NCBI RefSeq assembly: GCF_013204795.1 | Contig: NZ_JABMKW010000020.1 | Span: 1,426,001-1,490,000 of the forward strand | Direction: 5' to 3' | DNA length: 64,000 bases | From: Pedobacter panaciterrae | Lineage (GTDB): Bacteria > Bacteroidota > Bacteroidia > Sphingobacteriales > Sphingobacteriaceae | Part shown: piece by piece, positions 1 to 7,528 of the stretch | Layout: each line of letters starts with the position of its first letter | Position numbering within the stretch: position 1 is the stretch's first letter | The notes under the pieces: model-generated | Databases searched by the model: none | Seen by the model: the letters and a program-made list of their open reading frames with translations, nothing else | What the model was told of the DNA's origin: nothing | Translations under genes and position numbers: made by a program

Positions 1-1643
1 GCCGGATTTATTGCATATATAGCATGTAAAAGCGGTATAGTTAGAGCAGTTTCAGTATAGTCGCCCTTTACAGATATCTTTTGCACCCCATTGCTAATGC
101 CGGCATATCCTGACGTCTCACTTCCAACCAAAATAGCGTTCGTATATTCTTTCAGAAGTCCTGCAGCTGTACCTGCTGCCGAAAACATACCGCCGTTAAT
201 CAGCACCACCAGTTTCCCTTTAAAGGGATATTCTTCAATCGGATTGAAGGGTGCCAATTCACGCAGGATATCAAATTTTGTCACCTTAAAAGTTCGATTA
301 TCTTTCATGACCAAGCCGTATTTCTCATCTAATTCCAGCTGATCACCGGTTGTTTTAAAAAAGTATTCATTATTACCCAATGTTGTTATTTCTTTAGCAA
401 AGGTACCAGGTCTGTCTATGAAATATTGAAGTAGATAACCGGCATTTTTGGCATCACCACCACCATTGTCCCTTAAGTCAATGATCAGGTTTTTAATTTT
501 GTTAGCAGAAATTTCTTTGAAACATTTTTTATAGTAATCGGGATAAGTGTTTTCAGGGTCCTGAAAACTATCCTTAAAAAAACGATTGATCTTTAAAATA
601 GCATAGTTTTCGGCCTTATTCAGTTCAAAATTAAACGCATCTTCTGTAGGTCTTTTTTCATCTGGATATTTTTTAGCTCTGTTAGCTATATTTATTTCAT
701 TTGAAACTGGTTCTACCTGAACAGTTACAATTTGTTTTGACTTATAATCCCGATAAGAAACGCTATATGACGGCTTTTCTCCAATTATCTGTGAATAGAA
801 ATGACTAAACCTTCCAGGTAGCCCTAGCATATACTGCAAACCAGCATGACTTTTTCCATCGGTGGAATAATATTTAAAGATTTCGAGTATAATATCATTG
901 CTTAAGCGACTGTCTATCGCCAGGATCTCAGATCCATCGGGAATTGGAAGGTTGCTCATGTTTTTCACAATAAAGATGCGCTCATCTTTGATGTATACGT
1001 CGAACGGAAGCAATTTTTTATTTGACAGGATACTAGCGAGCTCGTTAAGAGGATAAAAACCTGCGTGATCGTCATAAATATGCATTTTTTGTAGCACTTT
1101 GTAAAAAGCCGTTGCTTCCATGGGTTTGGAAATTTCTAACATCAGATTGTCCGTCATTTTCTCAAATTCTTCAGGAGATTGATTGGTGTAAAGTCCTGGA
1201 AATGTTTTGATGAGTGCATTTTTAAATTTTTTGAAATCTGCCTGCATTGCTTCAGGTTGATAAATTATAGGTTGTTGTGCAATACCCGAATTATCTTTGG
1301 TAAACCAAAACGTTTCACCGCCCTGGTTCAGCGTCATTTTGTTTCTGGAAGTATCAAATAGCAACTCAATACCGGACTGATGGCGCACAAACCGATCTTT
1401 GGTACGGATTTCTAGCGGAAATGCGTCCTGCCCCGTTGCCTGAGCCATCAGTGTCGTGTTATTTTTGCTGATGGTTATTTTAAGGGGTAGTTGTGTACTG
1501 CTGTAAATGCCCAGATATTTATTCAGGTCTTCACTTTTTACACCATCAGCAGGCTTACCCGAGCTTGGTTTGTTGACCGTTTGCGCCGGCAAGTTGCATG
1601 CAAATGCTGCAAAGATTGATAATAGGATTAGCTTAATTTTCAT
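1..1643 (-). CDS. S41 (C-terminal processing type) peptidase, C-terminus cut by window edge
   Basis: The frame starts at the ATG at 1643 and stays open to base 1, so the C-terminus is missing. The protein begins with a hydrophobic export signal ending in AFAC, so it is secreted or possibly a lipoprotein. After about 300 residues comes the S41 core: a DLRDNGGGD segment (the LRxNGGG motif of tail-specific proteases) and NGGMFSAAG, where the nucleophile Ser sits in the family's NGGxxSAxE motif. The long N-terminal part resembles the extension of Bacteroidota S41 proteins of about 500-600 residues. Substrate unknown; a periplasmic role is inferred from the signal. It stands alone, reading left. 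Confidence 0.85.
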   Translation of the reverse strand, partial: MKIKLILLSIFAAFACNLPAQTVNKPSSGKPADGVKSEDLNKYLGIYSSTQLPLKITISKNNTTLMAQATGQDAFPLEIRTKDRFVRHQSGIELLFDTSRNKMTLNQGGETFWFTKDNSGIAQQPIIYQPEAMQADFKKFKNALIKTFPGLYTNQSPEEFEKMTDNLMLEISKPMEATAFYKVLQKMHIYDDHAGFYPLNELASILSNKKLLPFDVYIKDERIFIVKNMSNLPIPDGSEILAIDSRLSNDIILEIFKYYSTDGKSHAGLQYMLGLPGRFSHFYSQIIGEKPSYSVSYRDYKSKQIVTVQVEPVSNEINIANRAKKYPDEKRPTEDAFNFELNKAENYAILKINRFFKDSFQDPENTYPDYYKKCFKEISANKIKNLIIDLRDNGGGDAKNAGYLLQYFIDRPGTFAKEITTLGNNEYFFKTTGDQLELDEKYGLVMKDNRTFKVTKFDILRELAPFNPIEEYPFKGKLVVLINGGMFSAAGTAAGLLKEYTNAILVGSETSGYAGISNGVQKISVKGDYTETALTIPLLHAIYAINP

Positions 1644-2291
1644 ATTGGGAGCTTTGTTATAGACGAAATATACAGAAATCTTTACACCAAATTCTTATTT
1701 TGACTAGAGATCGCGCGTAGAACTAAGTTTGTAATTTGATGAAGGAAATTGACAGACCATTACATTTAAACCTTCGTTTTTGTGTAATGGCAAACGGATG
1801 TTAGGTGTTGGCATGTGAACTTTAATAATAAATTGCAGGAAGTCTTAAACGGTATACTGCGGCATACCATTGTATTCTCGAAAAACCACCGTTTTTTGAT
1901 AATTATCCGTTTATAATAGAGATACACTTTAATCCAACCTCAAATCATTTTGGCGCACTTGGGAAACAGTTGCTTCAGTTAAATTTATAGGATTATTTAA
2001 GATTTCATTTACTGAAAGGATCTAAGCTTATCAGACCTATACAAGTTGGCCGTCACAACAGCATGGTTTTTCTGTATATTTAAGTCGACTATCGACTAAA
2101 ATTCGAAGCTGTTTTATTCGAAGGAATTTGTTTCGGCTATTTGCTTAAAGTGCTATAGGTTAGTAGATTAAAAAAAATATCCGAAAGTAAAAAACTGAAT
2201 ATAGTTTAGCATATTTGAGACTTATAGGCAAGCGTGTGACAATGTATAAACCGACTTTATGCAATATATCTACTTTTAATGAATATTAGAC
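1644..2291. other. gene-free AT-rich intergenic region
   Basis: No convincing coding frame, RNA or repeat seen. It should hold the promoter of the S41 gene (left) and of the ferredoxin-like gene (right); TATATTTC lies upstream of the S41 start as an imperfect -7 element, and CATATTTG about 75 bases before the rightward gene misses the TAnnTTTG consensus by one base. Confidence 0.4.
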
Positions 2292-2645
2292 ATGAGTATT
2301 TTTAAGAATCTATTTAGACGCTCAACAAATGCAGGCCCTAAATACTCAGAAGGGCCTAGACCTAGGCATGAACTAAATGTACAAGGCGACTTTTATGTTG
2401 AAAAGGATTCTTGTACCTTATGTGGTGCACCTGAATTAGAGGCAGTGGGCTTAATGGCACATTCTGGCGGAGGTTGTTATTTTATTAGACAGCCTGAGAC
2501 TGAAGAAGAAATTGAACAAGCAATAAATGCTATTGCTGTCTCCTGTGTCTCCGCCGTTAGGTATGGCGGGACAGACCAAAAAATAATTAAAAGACTTTAT
2601 TCCCTAAATTTAGAATCGGAATGTGATTACAAATTGAAAGTATAA
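2292..2645 (+). CDS. small ferredoxin-like protein (putative single Fe-S cluster)
   Basis: A 117-residue soluble protein with a basic N-terminus. Four cysteines are arranged as C41-x2-C44, C62 and C85. The pattern of a CxxCG pair, a CYFIRQPE segment and a late Cys in a short helix (SCVSAVRY) resembles short ferredoxins in which the last Cys replaces the usual CP motif. It would therefore bind one 4Fe-4S (or 3Fe-4S) cluster; this is inferred from spacing only. A conserved-looking EEEIEQAINAI helix precedes the last Cys. No redox partner is encoded next to it. It may alternatively belong to an uncharacterised zinc-binding family. Confidence 0.55.
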   Translation: MSIFKNLFRRSTNAGPKYSEGPRPRHELNVQGDFYVEKDSCTLCGAPELEAVGLMAHSGGGCYFIRQPETEEEIEQAINAIAVSCVSAVRYGGTDQKIIKRLYSLNLESECDYKLKV

Positions 2646-2822
2646 TTCAAAGTGCATAATACGCTAACCTATAACACAACTTTAAGTTATGCCCTATCGA
2701 AGTGCTTTCACTTCCATTTCTGCAAATTAATTATGTTTGTACTTGGGCGGAAAGAAATGTAATAATTCGGTCACAGCTTAAAGTTGCAAAATGTTAGTCT
2801 CACATCAATAAAAAATTCTCAC

Positions 2823-2841
2823 TATTCCCTCGTTTATTGAT
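2823..2841 (+). repeat. left copy of a perfect 19-bp inverted repeat
   Basis: TATTCCCTCGTTTATTGAT; its exact reverse complement lies at 3784-3802. The two copies bracket about 940 bases holding one small membrane-protein gene. No target-site duplication is visible outside them. Confidence 0.85.
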
Positions 2842-2920
2842 TACAAGGAGAGCTAATAAAATTGAGGAATGCTCATATTTATTTACGAATTTTCGTTTTT
2901 TTAAAATGCTAGTTTTTCAT

Positions 2921-3409
2921 ATGAAAAGAATCAATATGCTATCTTTAATATTGTCTACAGGCATTATCGCTTGTAGCTATATCCATATATATTATTCACA
3001 TAAGCTTTCAAAGCTCCATGGACTTGACCAGTTAGCTATTGCATTATCTATTTATTTTTTAATTCAACTATGGTTTTCTGGGAACTACCTAGTCAAAGGC
3101 TTATCTTTCGTCTTTTTAGCAGGATCTACACTTTTATTGCTCAATATTCTTCACAATAACTATGCTGATAATCAGCTTAAGATGTATGGTACAAAAACTA
3201 ATGCCATAGTTACATCAGTTAAATACATGAGCGGTAACAAAAGTTACCCAGGAATAATAATTAAGTTTACTTATACTTCAAGGGGCAAGATATATAATCA
3301 TTCCATTATGGATGATGTTGAAGTTGAGAGGCGATTTTTTGTTGGAGATACATTACCCATAAAATATTCATCCATGGACCCGGACTTATTCGAAGAAGTA
3401 GAGAATTGA
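2921..3409 (+). CDS. DUF3592-like small membrane protein
   Basis: About 162 residues from the ATG at 2921; alternative starts in the same frame are ATG 2906 and TTG 2837, the last lying inside the 19-bp repeat and so less likely. Three hydrophobic segments fill the first 100 residues. The soluble C-terminal part (a NAIVTSVKY strand, YPGIIIKFTY, VGDTLPIKYSSMDPDLFE) matches the layout of DUF3592-type domains, which end in a 'velocity/IKY-dP' beta sheet. Function unknown. The gene is the only one between the two inverted 19-bp repeats. Confidence 0.6.
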   Translation: MKRINMLSLILSTGIIACSYIHIYYSHKLSKLHGLDQLAIALSIYFLIQLWFSGNYLVKGLSFVFLAGSTLLLLNILHNNYADNQLKMYGTKTNAIVTSVKYMSGNKSYPGIIIKFTYTSRGKIYNHSIMDDVEVERRFFVGDTLPIKYSSMDPDLFEEVEN

Positions 3410-3888
3410 ATATTATGTGTTGTATGAGTACACGTAAAATAGTAAGGGATACCTTTATTTTTCGAGAAGCAGAAAGATAGCGGCAAAATACTGTTGAAGA
3501 ATTCTTCCAATTTATTATTAAAGTTCACAATAAATAGCATAAGTATTTTTGAAACGGCAAAATAGCGATAAAGAATAGTGGCAGTTTATCAGTGAAGTTC
3601 ACACTCTTGCGTAGCCTATTTTCATGTTATTTTTATTATCAAAAACTCATTATCAAAAATAGGAAAAACAGTTTGATTAATGGAATGGGTTTATGATAAT
3701 CGGCAAAAAGAAAAAAGATATTTCAGGTTTAAATGCGATAGGTTTGATTTGTTTAAGATTCGGGGTTTATGTTAGGATAAATTATCAATAAACGAGGGAA
3801 TAATAATTTGTAAGCTGGCGCTTCGGAGATTTCTTTAATTTACCTATAGAATGCATTATTAAAAAGAGTATCAGAACCACTATAATAA
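3410..3888. other. gene-free region with a diverged 74-bp duplication
   Basis: CGGCAAAATA occurs at 3481 and 3555, and AGTTCACA at 3522 and 3596. Both pairs are 74 bases apart, so the stretch looks like an old, diverged tandem duplication. No gene is seen. The right 19-bp inverted repeat lies within it at 3784-3802. Confidence 0.45.
3784..3802 (-). repeat. right copy of the 19-bp inverted repeat
   Basis: Exact reverse complement of 2823-2841. Pairing stops on both sides of the 19 bases, giving sharp repeat ends, as in invertible segments or terminal repeats of small mobile elements. Confidence 0.85.
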
Positions 3889-4281
3889 TTAGTGATATCG
3901 GTTTAATTCATCGGCTAGGTCCCTAGTAAATTCATTTACGTCAACTACGAAGCCTGTTTTAATGCCTACGGGGAAAACATTTAGTAGTAGGTTTTCCTTC
4001 TCAATAAAGTCTATTAATACTTCTTGAAAGGTTTCTAAAGTAATTTCTTTATACTCAAACCCGGCCCAAGCATCCAAGGCACAGAGATTTGCAAATACAT
4101 TTGCAGACCAGATAGGAAATAGTTTGTTATCCTCCAGCTCCGATATTGCCCAACTTCCTTTTTGGTTTATTAATGAATAAAGCACTTCGTTATCAGCTAT
4201 CCTTTTTATTACATATTGGTAGCGATTTAAAGGCTCCAAAGCTGATACGGCCTCAATTTCTTGATCTGTAATTTTGATCAT
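3889..4281 (-). CDS. DUF2750-like protein
   Basis: A 130-residue soluble acidic protein without signal peptide. Its layout follows DUF2750 proteins: an N-terminal helix followed by RYQYVIKRIADNEVLYSL, a 'W' strand (GSWAISE), the LFPIWSANVFAN segment, an LETFQEVLIDFIE helix, and a C-terminal strand (LLLNVFP) with a last helix. Such proteins are of unknown function and occur scattered among accessory genes, sometimes near immunity-type genes. It is monocistronic here. Confidence 0.6.
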   Translation of the reverse strand: MIKITDQEIEAVSALEPLNRYQYVIKRIADNEVLYSLINQKGSWAISELEDNKLFPIWSANVFANLCALDAWAGFEYKEITLETFQEVLIDFIEKENLLLNVFPVGIKTGFVVDVNEFTRDLADELNRYH

Positions 4282-4441
4282 ATTTTATTTTTCCTCTTAT
4301 TTGGCTTCATAGACCTATTATTAATTTGGTACCTAGATCTAAGTTAATACAAACTGCCTTTATTATTAATAAGCGGTCATTTTTAATGTAGATTTATACA
4401 GATGAACAAAGGAGGAAGATACGAAGATTATCGAGCAACGA

Positions 4442-5056
4442 ATGGTTGATCTTATTAAGTTAATTATAATCAATATCTTGTACGCGATAATTAACGATCT
4501 ACAAAAAAACGCTAGAATACTAATAATGGGAATTGGCTTCAACCTATTAATCATTTTAATTCTTCTTCCCCTTACAATAATTCTCTTAACTGGATGGTTG
4601 ATAACAAGAAAAGTTATCTATGGTAAAACGCTCGGACTAATTTGGTTAGCCATTTTTGGACTATATATTCTTACGTTGGTAATGCATACTTTAACAAAAA
4701 AAAAGTTGCTCAAAAAAGATGACTTTTATGGGCATTATATTATAAATAAAAGCTTTTTTCCTGGAAAAGATGCCGACTGGCAATACGATAGCTTCCAATT
4801 CGAAATCAAGGAAAATGATTCGCTCTATTTCTATATTATGGATGCCGGAAAAATTGTAAATACAATTAGCGGCACTATAAAGACAGTCAAGCCATACCAA
4901 TCTCAAAGACTTATCTTAAATGTACGCCAACCTAGATCCCATCTAATCGACAGCATTCCAACAATCTATAGGGATAGTTGGAATTTTTACCTTGTCTTTC
5001 ATTCTCCTAAATTTGGTAATATGTACTATAAAAAAGGGAAATGGAAGCCAAGATGA
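4442..5056 (+). CDS. hypothetical membrane-anchored protein
   Basis: 204 residues from ATG 4442; an internal ATG at 4526 gives a form starting directly at the first strong membrane helix (GFNLLIILILLPLTIILL) and may be the true start. Two membrane helices are followed by a soluble domain of about 125 residues with a YGHYIINKSFFPGKDADWQY segment and alternating strands, which resembles a family of Bacteroidota hypotheticals. No catalytic motif is recognisable. AAAGGAGGA lies at 4409-4417, 24 bases before ATG 4442, too far to act as a normal ribosome site for it. Confidence 0.55.
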   Translation: MVDLIKLIIINILYAIINDLQKNARILIMGIGFNLLIILILLPLTIILLTGWLITRKVIYGKTLGLIWLAIFGLYILTLVMHTLTKKKLLKKDDFYGHYIINKSFFPGKDADWQYDSFQFEIKENDSLYFYIMDAGKIVNTISGTIKTVKPYQSQRLILNVRQPRSHLIDSIPTIYRDSWNFYLVFHSPKFGNMYYKKGKWKPR

Positions 5057-5486
5057 CCCAATTTTCTGTAGTAGATCTTTAATATCTGTTTTAACCAACG
5101 ATCATCTGTGCGATGCCGTCAATGGACTGGTTATGGTAAGTGGCAATAAGGTACTAATCTCCTTTGTTTGTTCTGAGCATTGCCCGAAAAGCCAACAACC
5201 AAGAATAGGAGCGTTGAACAGAAGCCTGTCAATCGGCATTAATCATTTTCAGGATTAAATTTCCCAACAAGGTACATAGATTGTGTAATATAAAACAAGG
5301 CTGTAGTTAGATCGCTCAATTCCTTATTGTTTTCAACGATACGTGTGACGAAAGAAGTACCACTTGAGTGGAATACAAGATTAGATCAATTTTTCATTTT
5401 TTGCAATCTTCCCAATAAATACCGCTCTTGGGATGTTGCGCATATACTTCCAAGAACTTTGCCCATTAGCATAAGTTAGCTCACAT
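5057..5486. other. degraded non-coding stretch
   Basis: No intact gene. On the minus strand, about 5155-5210, a broken frame encodes something like the end of a signal peptide (FLVVGFSGNAQ), suggesting a decayed secreted-protein gene; this is weak. The stretch adjoins further remnants of a mobile element on its right. Confidence 0.3.
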
Positions 5487-5680
5487 ATGGACGACGAGAA
5501 TTTGAATCATTTGATAGCTAAAATTGAGGAGGGCAAATTCCCCTTCATTTACTTTTAAGCCGAATATCTGCGTTGGTAATAGCACTGAACAACAAAATAG
5601 ATCAATTAGATAAAAAATTAGAACCATTTTCCCAACTTGCACGTCTAAGTATTCAATCCCGTCTGAGAAACATTGGCTAG
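5487..5680 (+). pseudogene. frameshifted remnant of a small mobile-element gene
   Basis: From ATG 5487 the frame reads MDDENLNHLIAKIEEGKFPF and hits a stop after 23 codons. In another frame the sequence continues immediately as coding-like text (ISALVIALNNKIDQLDKKLE, then RLSIQSRLRNIG) to a stop at 5678-5680. The two halves fit one protein of about 60 residues, broken by one indel near 5550. It sits beside excisionase-type genes and is probably part of the same decayed element. Homology is not proven. Confidence 0.45.
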
Positions 5681-5756
5681 TGATAGTTTACGAATATCAG
5701 AACGAATCACCCGGAGCTTCTGCGGAAACCCTGAGTTTCCTCAGTGAGTTCTGCTT

Positions 5757-6053
5757 TTAGGTCTCATCCAGGATGATCGTCATCGTACTCGCCTTGATCG
5801 GATCAAATGAAGGCTGATAAGTAACATAGCCATAACCTACCAGTTCACGGAGGCACTTGTGATAGGTGCCTTTGGATTTAATCCGTGAATACAACATTAG
5901 CTTTCGACGCGTGATCCTGAAAGGTCTTGAAGAAAAACCCCCATTACTATGATATAAGATCGCCATAAACAGACTCATGTGCGTTGGTAACAAGCGATCG
6001 TCCTTGCCCGCCCGGGCTAAAAACAAATCTAAAGGTTCGGCAAGTTTCATCAT
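5757..6053 (-). CDS. winged-helix-like protein of integrative elements
   Basis: 98 residues. The MKLAEPLDLFLARA opening, THMSLFMAILYHSN, the ITRRKLMLYSRIKSKGTYHKC helices and the closing strand pair (GYGYVTYQPSFDP) resemble small DNA-binding proteins found next to excisionase genes in Bacteroidota mobilisable islands. The RITRRKLM...GTYHK part looks like a winged helix. Its ATG overlaps the upstream gene's stop (ATGA, 6050-6053), so the two are translationally coupled. No integrase or mobilisation gene accompanies them, hence a relic is likely. Confidence 0.6.
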   Translation of the reverse strand: MMKLAEPLDLFLARAGKDDRLLPTHMSLFMAILYHSNGGFSSRPFRITRRKLMLYSRIKSKGTYHKCLRELVGYGYVTYQPSFDPIKASTMTIILDET

Positions 6054-6355
6054 GCTTTGCTTAAACCTTGCAGAAGCATTTTTTCAATATCTTCCCTTTT
6101 GTAATACATACTTGTCCCAACCCTGCTGAATCGCAGCTGCCCGTTAATTCTAAGGTTCTGCAAGGTACCAGGAGATATACCCAACATCTTGCGTACATCG
6201 GCACTTTTCAGCCATTGTTTATGTTGGACAGTTTGGGCGTTGCCCAATTGCATACTTTTGAGTTCGGTTAACAGCTCTTGTTTGAACTGCTGAAAGTCTT
6301 CGCGTGTCATGAGATCGATTGTCACAGGCATAGTCTTCTTAAATTGATTATTCAA
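6050..6355 (-). CDS. excisionase-type helix-turn-helix protein (HTH_17)
   Basis: 101 residues. The N-terminal half is a charged helix (REDFQQFKQELLTELKSMQ). The C-terminal half is a MerR/excisionase winged helix: LKSADVRKMLGISPGTLQNL, then INGQLRFSRVGTSMYYKREDIEKML, where the usual 'LPFxKxGxxxxfxxxDI' wing is clear. Proteins of this form act as excision or transfer regulators of Bacteroidota integrative elements. Read left as a two-gene unit with the gene at 5757. No recombinase is present within several kilobases. Confidence 0.75.
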   Translation of the reverse strand: MNNQFKKTMPVTIDLMTREDFQQFKQELLTELKSMQLGNAQTVQHKQWLKSADVRKMLGISPGTLQNLRINGQLRFSRVGTSMYYKREDIEKMLLQGLSKA

Positions 6356-6448
6356 AGATTGCCATTCATTTGGTCTGCAGTTCCCATGAGGGTTGCGTAT
6401 GGGGAACGGATTGGGCAGAAGAAATTCACAACCAAGAACCAGAGGAGG

Positions 6449-7528
6449 TTACTTTTCCTCACTGCTTTTCAATTTCCAGATAAAACCATCGAGCACGTAA
6501 TGTGTGCTTTGCGGCAATGCCAGTAAAGGGACTAGTAAAGTCAGCATACTCACGTCAATTACTTTTGGTAAAGAAGAGAAAATGGAAAATACATCAGCAT
6601 GCTCCTTCCATATAAAACCATCCCACAAACCTTCCTCAATATAAGCCAATAAAACAAGTATCAGGATAAATAGCAAAACACCATACTTACCAAAAGTAGC
6701 CCGTATCAGCATACTTTTTCGGGGAGCGTTTTGGGCATAACTTTTTCTTTCAAAAAACCAGATCAATGCCATATACGGAATTCCATGAGAGATCACATTT
6801 AAGGTCGTAAAAGCCATGTCACCATTAAAATAAACGATACCAAAGTACCAGGATAAAAAAGTTCCCAGAATTAACATGTTCCTTGGAATATTAAAACCCT
6901 GTCTCTTGATCAACAGCCAGATTTCCTTTGCGACATAAACCAATATCACCACAAAATATAAAGCGCCGCAAAGTGCAGCTAAATTTTTAGAAGGAAAATA
7001 GAGGAAATCATCGGCAACAAACCAATTAAAATTTCTGGACTCACCAAAATGCCAGTATAGCATCGGAAATAATGTTGCCGCATAAATAGAAACAACATCA
7101 ATAAATCTGGCAATCTTAGTGACATTTTCCGTCCTTGAATATAAACGCATGAAACCATATTGCTGTCTGATAAAATGAAATACAGCCAGATAGGCCAATA
7201 CCCTCCAAAACAAGAGCCCATCCACATGGTATAACATGACACCGGAAACATAACACAGCAATGGAACTACTGTCAATAAAGTATGCTGTTTCCTTAACCT
7301 ACCTGCATTAAAATAAGTTCTGTATAGCGTTGAATAGACATGCGCAACATCGATAAATACCACCAACAAAACCCAATACTCAACAGGCATTGTCGTAGTT
7401 ACCTTAAATTGTTCTGGAAAAATGAATACCAGTAACAATGATAAAAAAGGTGGTGATAAAATGAATACACTGTCTGATAAGGCCGTATTTATCCAGGGCT
7501 GTTTCAATTTAATTTCCGCTCTGCTCAT
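6449..7528 (-). CDS. multi-pass membrane protein with conserved-looking histidines, polyamine operon
   Basis: 359 residues with about eight to nine membrane helices and no cleavable signal. I do not recognise the family. Histidines fall in or next to membrane segments in distinctive motifs: DVAHVYST (H63), FHFIRQQYGF (H118, R121), YWHFGE (H160), ISHGIPY (H248) and THYVLDGFIWK (H343, D347). This is what one expects of a haem- or metal-binding membrane oxidoreductase, but that is inference. Last gene of the seven-gene operon; its ATG overlaps the stop of the flavin oxidase gene (ATGA, 7525-7528), so it is translationally coupled to it. Confidence 0.65.
   Translation of the reverse strand: MSRAEIKLKQPWINTALSDSVFILSPPFLSLLLVFIFPEQFKVTTTMPVEYWVLLVVFIDVAHVYSTLYRTYFNAGRLRKQHTLLTVVPLLCYVSGVMLYHVDGLLFWRVLAYLAVFHFIRQQYGFMRLYSRTENVTKIARFIDVVSIYAATLFPMLYWHFGESRNFNWFVADDFLYFPSKNLAALCGALYFVVILVYVAKEIWLLIKRQGFNIPRNMLILGTFLSWYFGIVYFNGDMAFTTLNVISHGIPYMALIWFFERKSYAQNAPRKSMLIRATFGKYGVLLFILILVLLAYIEEGLWDGFIWKEHADVFSIFSSLPKVIDVSMLTLLVPLLALPQSTHYVLDGFIWKLKSSEEK

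Noticed and set aside
91..342. Plus-strand reading frames inside the S41 gene
   Set aside because: They lie wholly within the well-supported minus-strand peptidase frame and show no protein-like motifs.
2837..2920. Start of the DUF3592-like gene at TTG 2837
   Set aside because: It would place the start codon within the 19-bp inverted repeat and add a non-membrane stretch; the ATG at 2921 directly precedes the first membrane helix.
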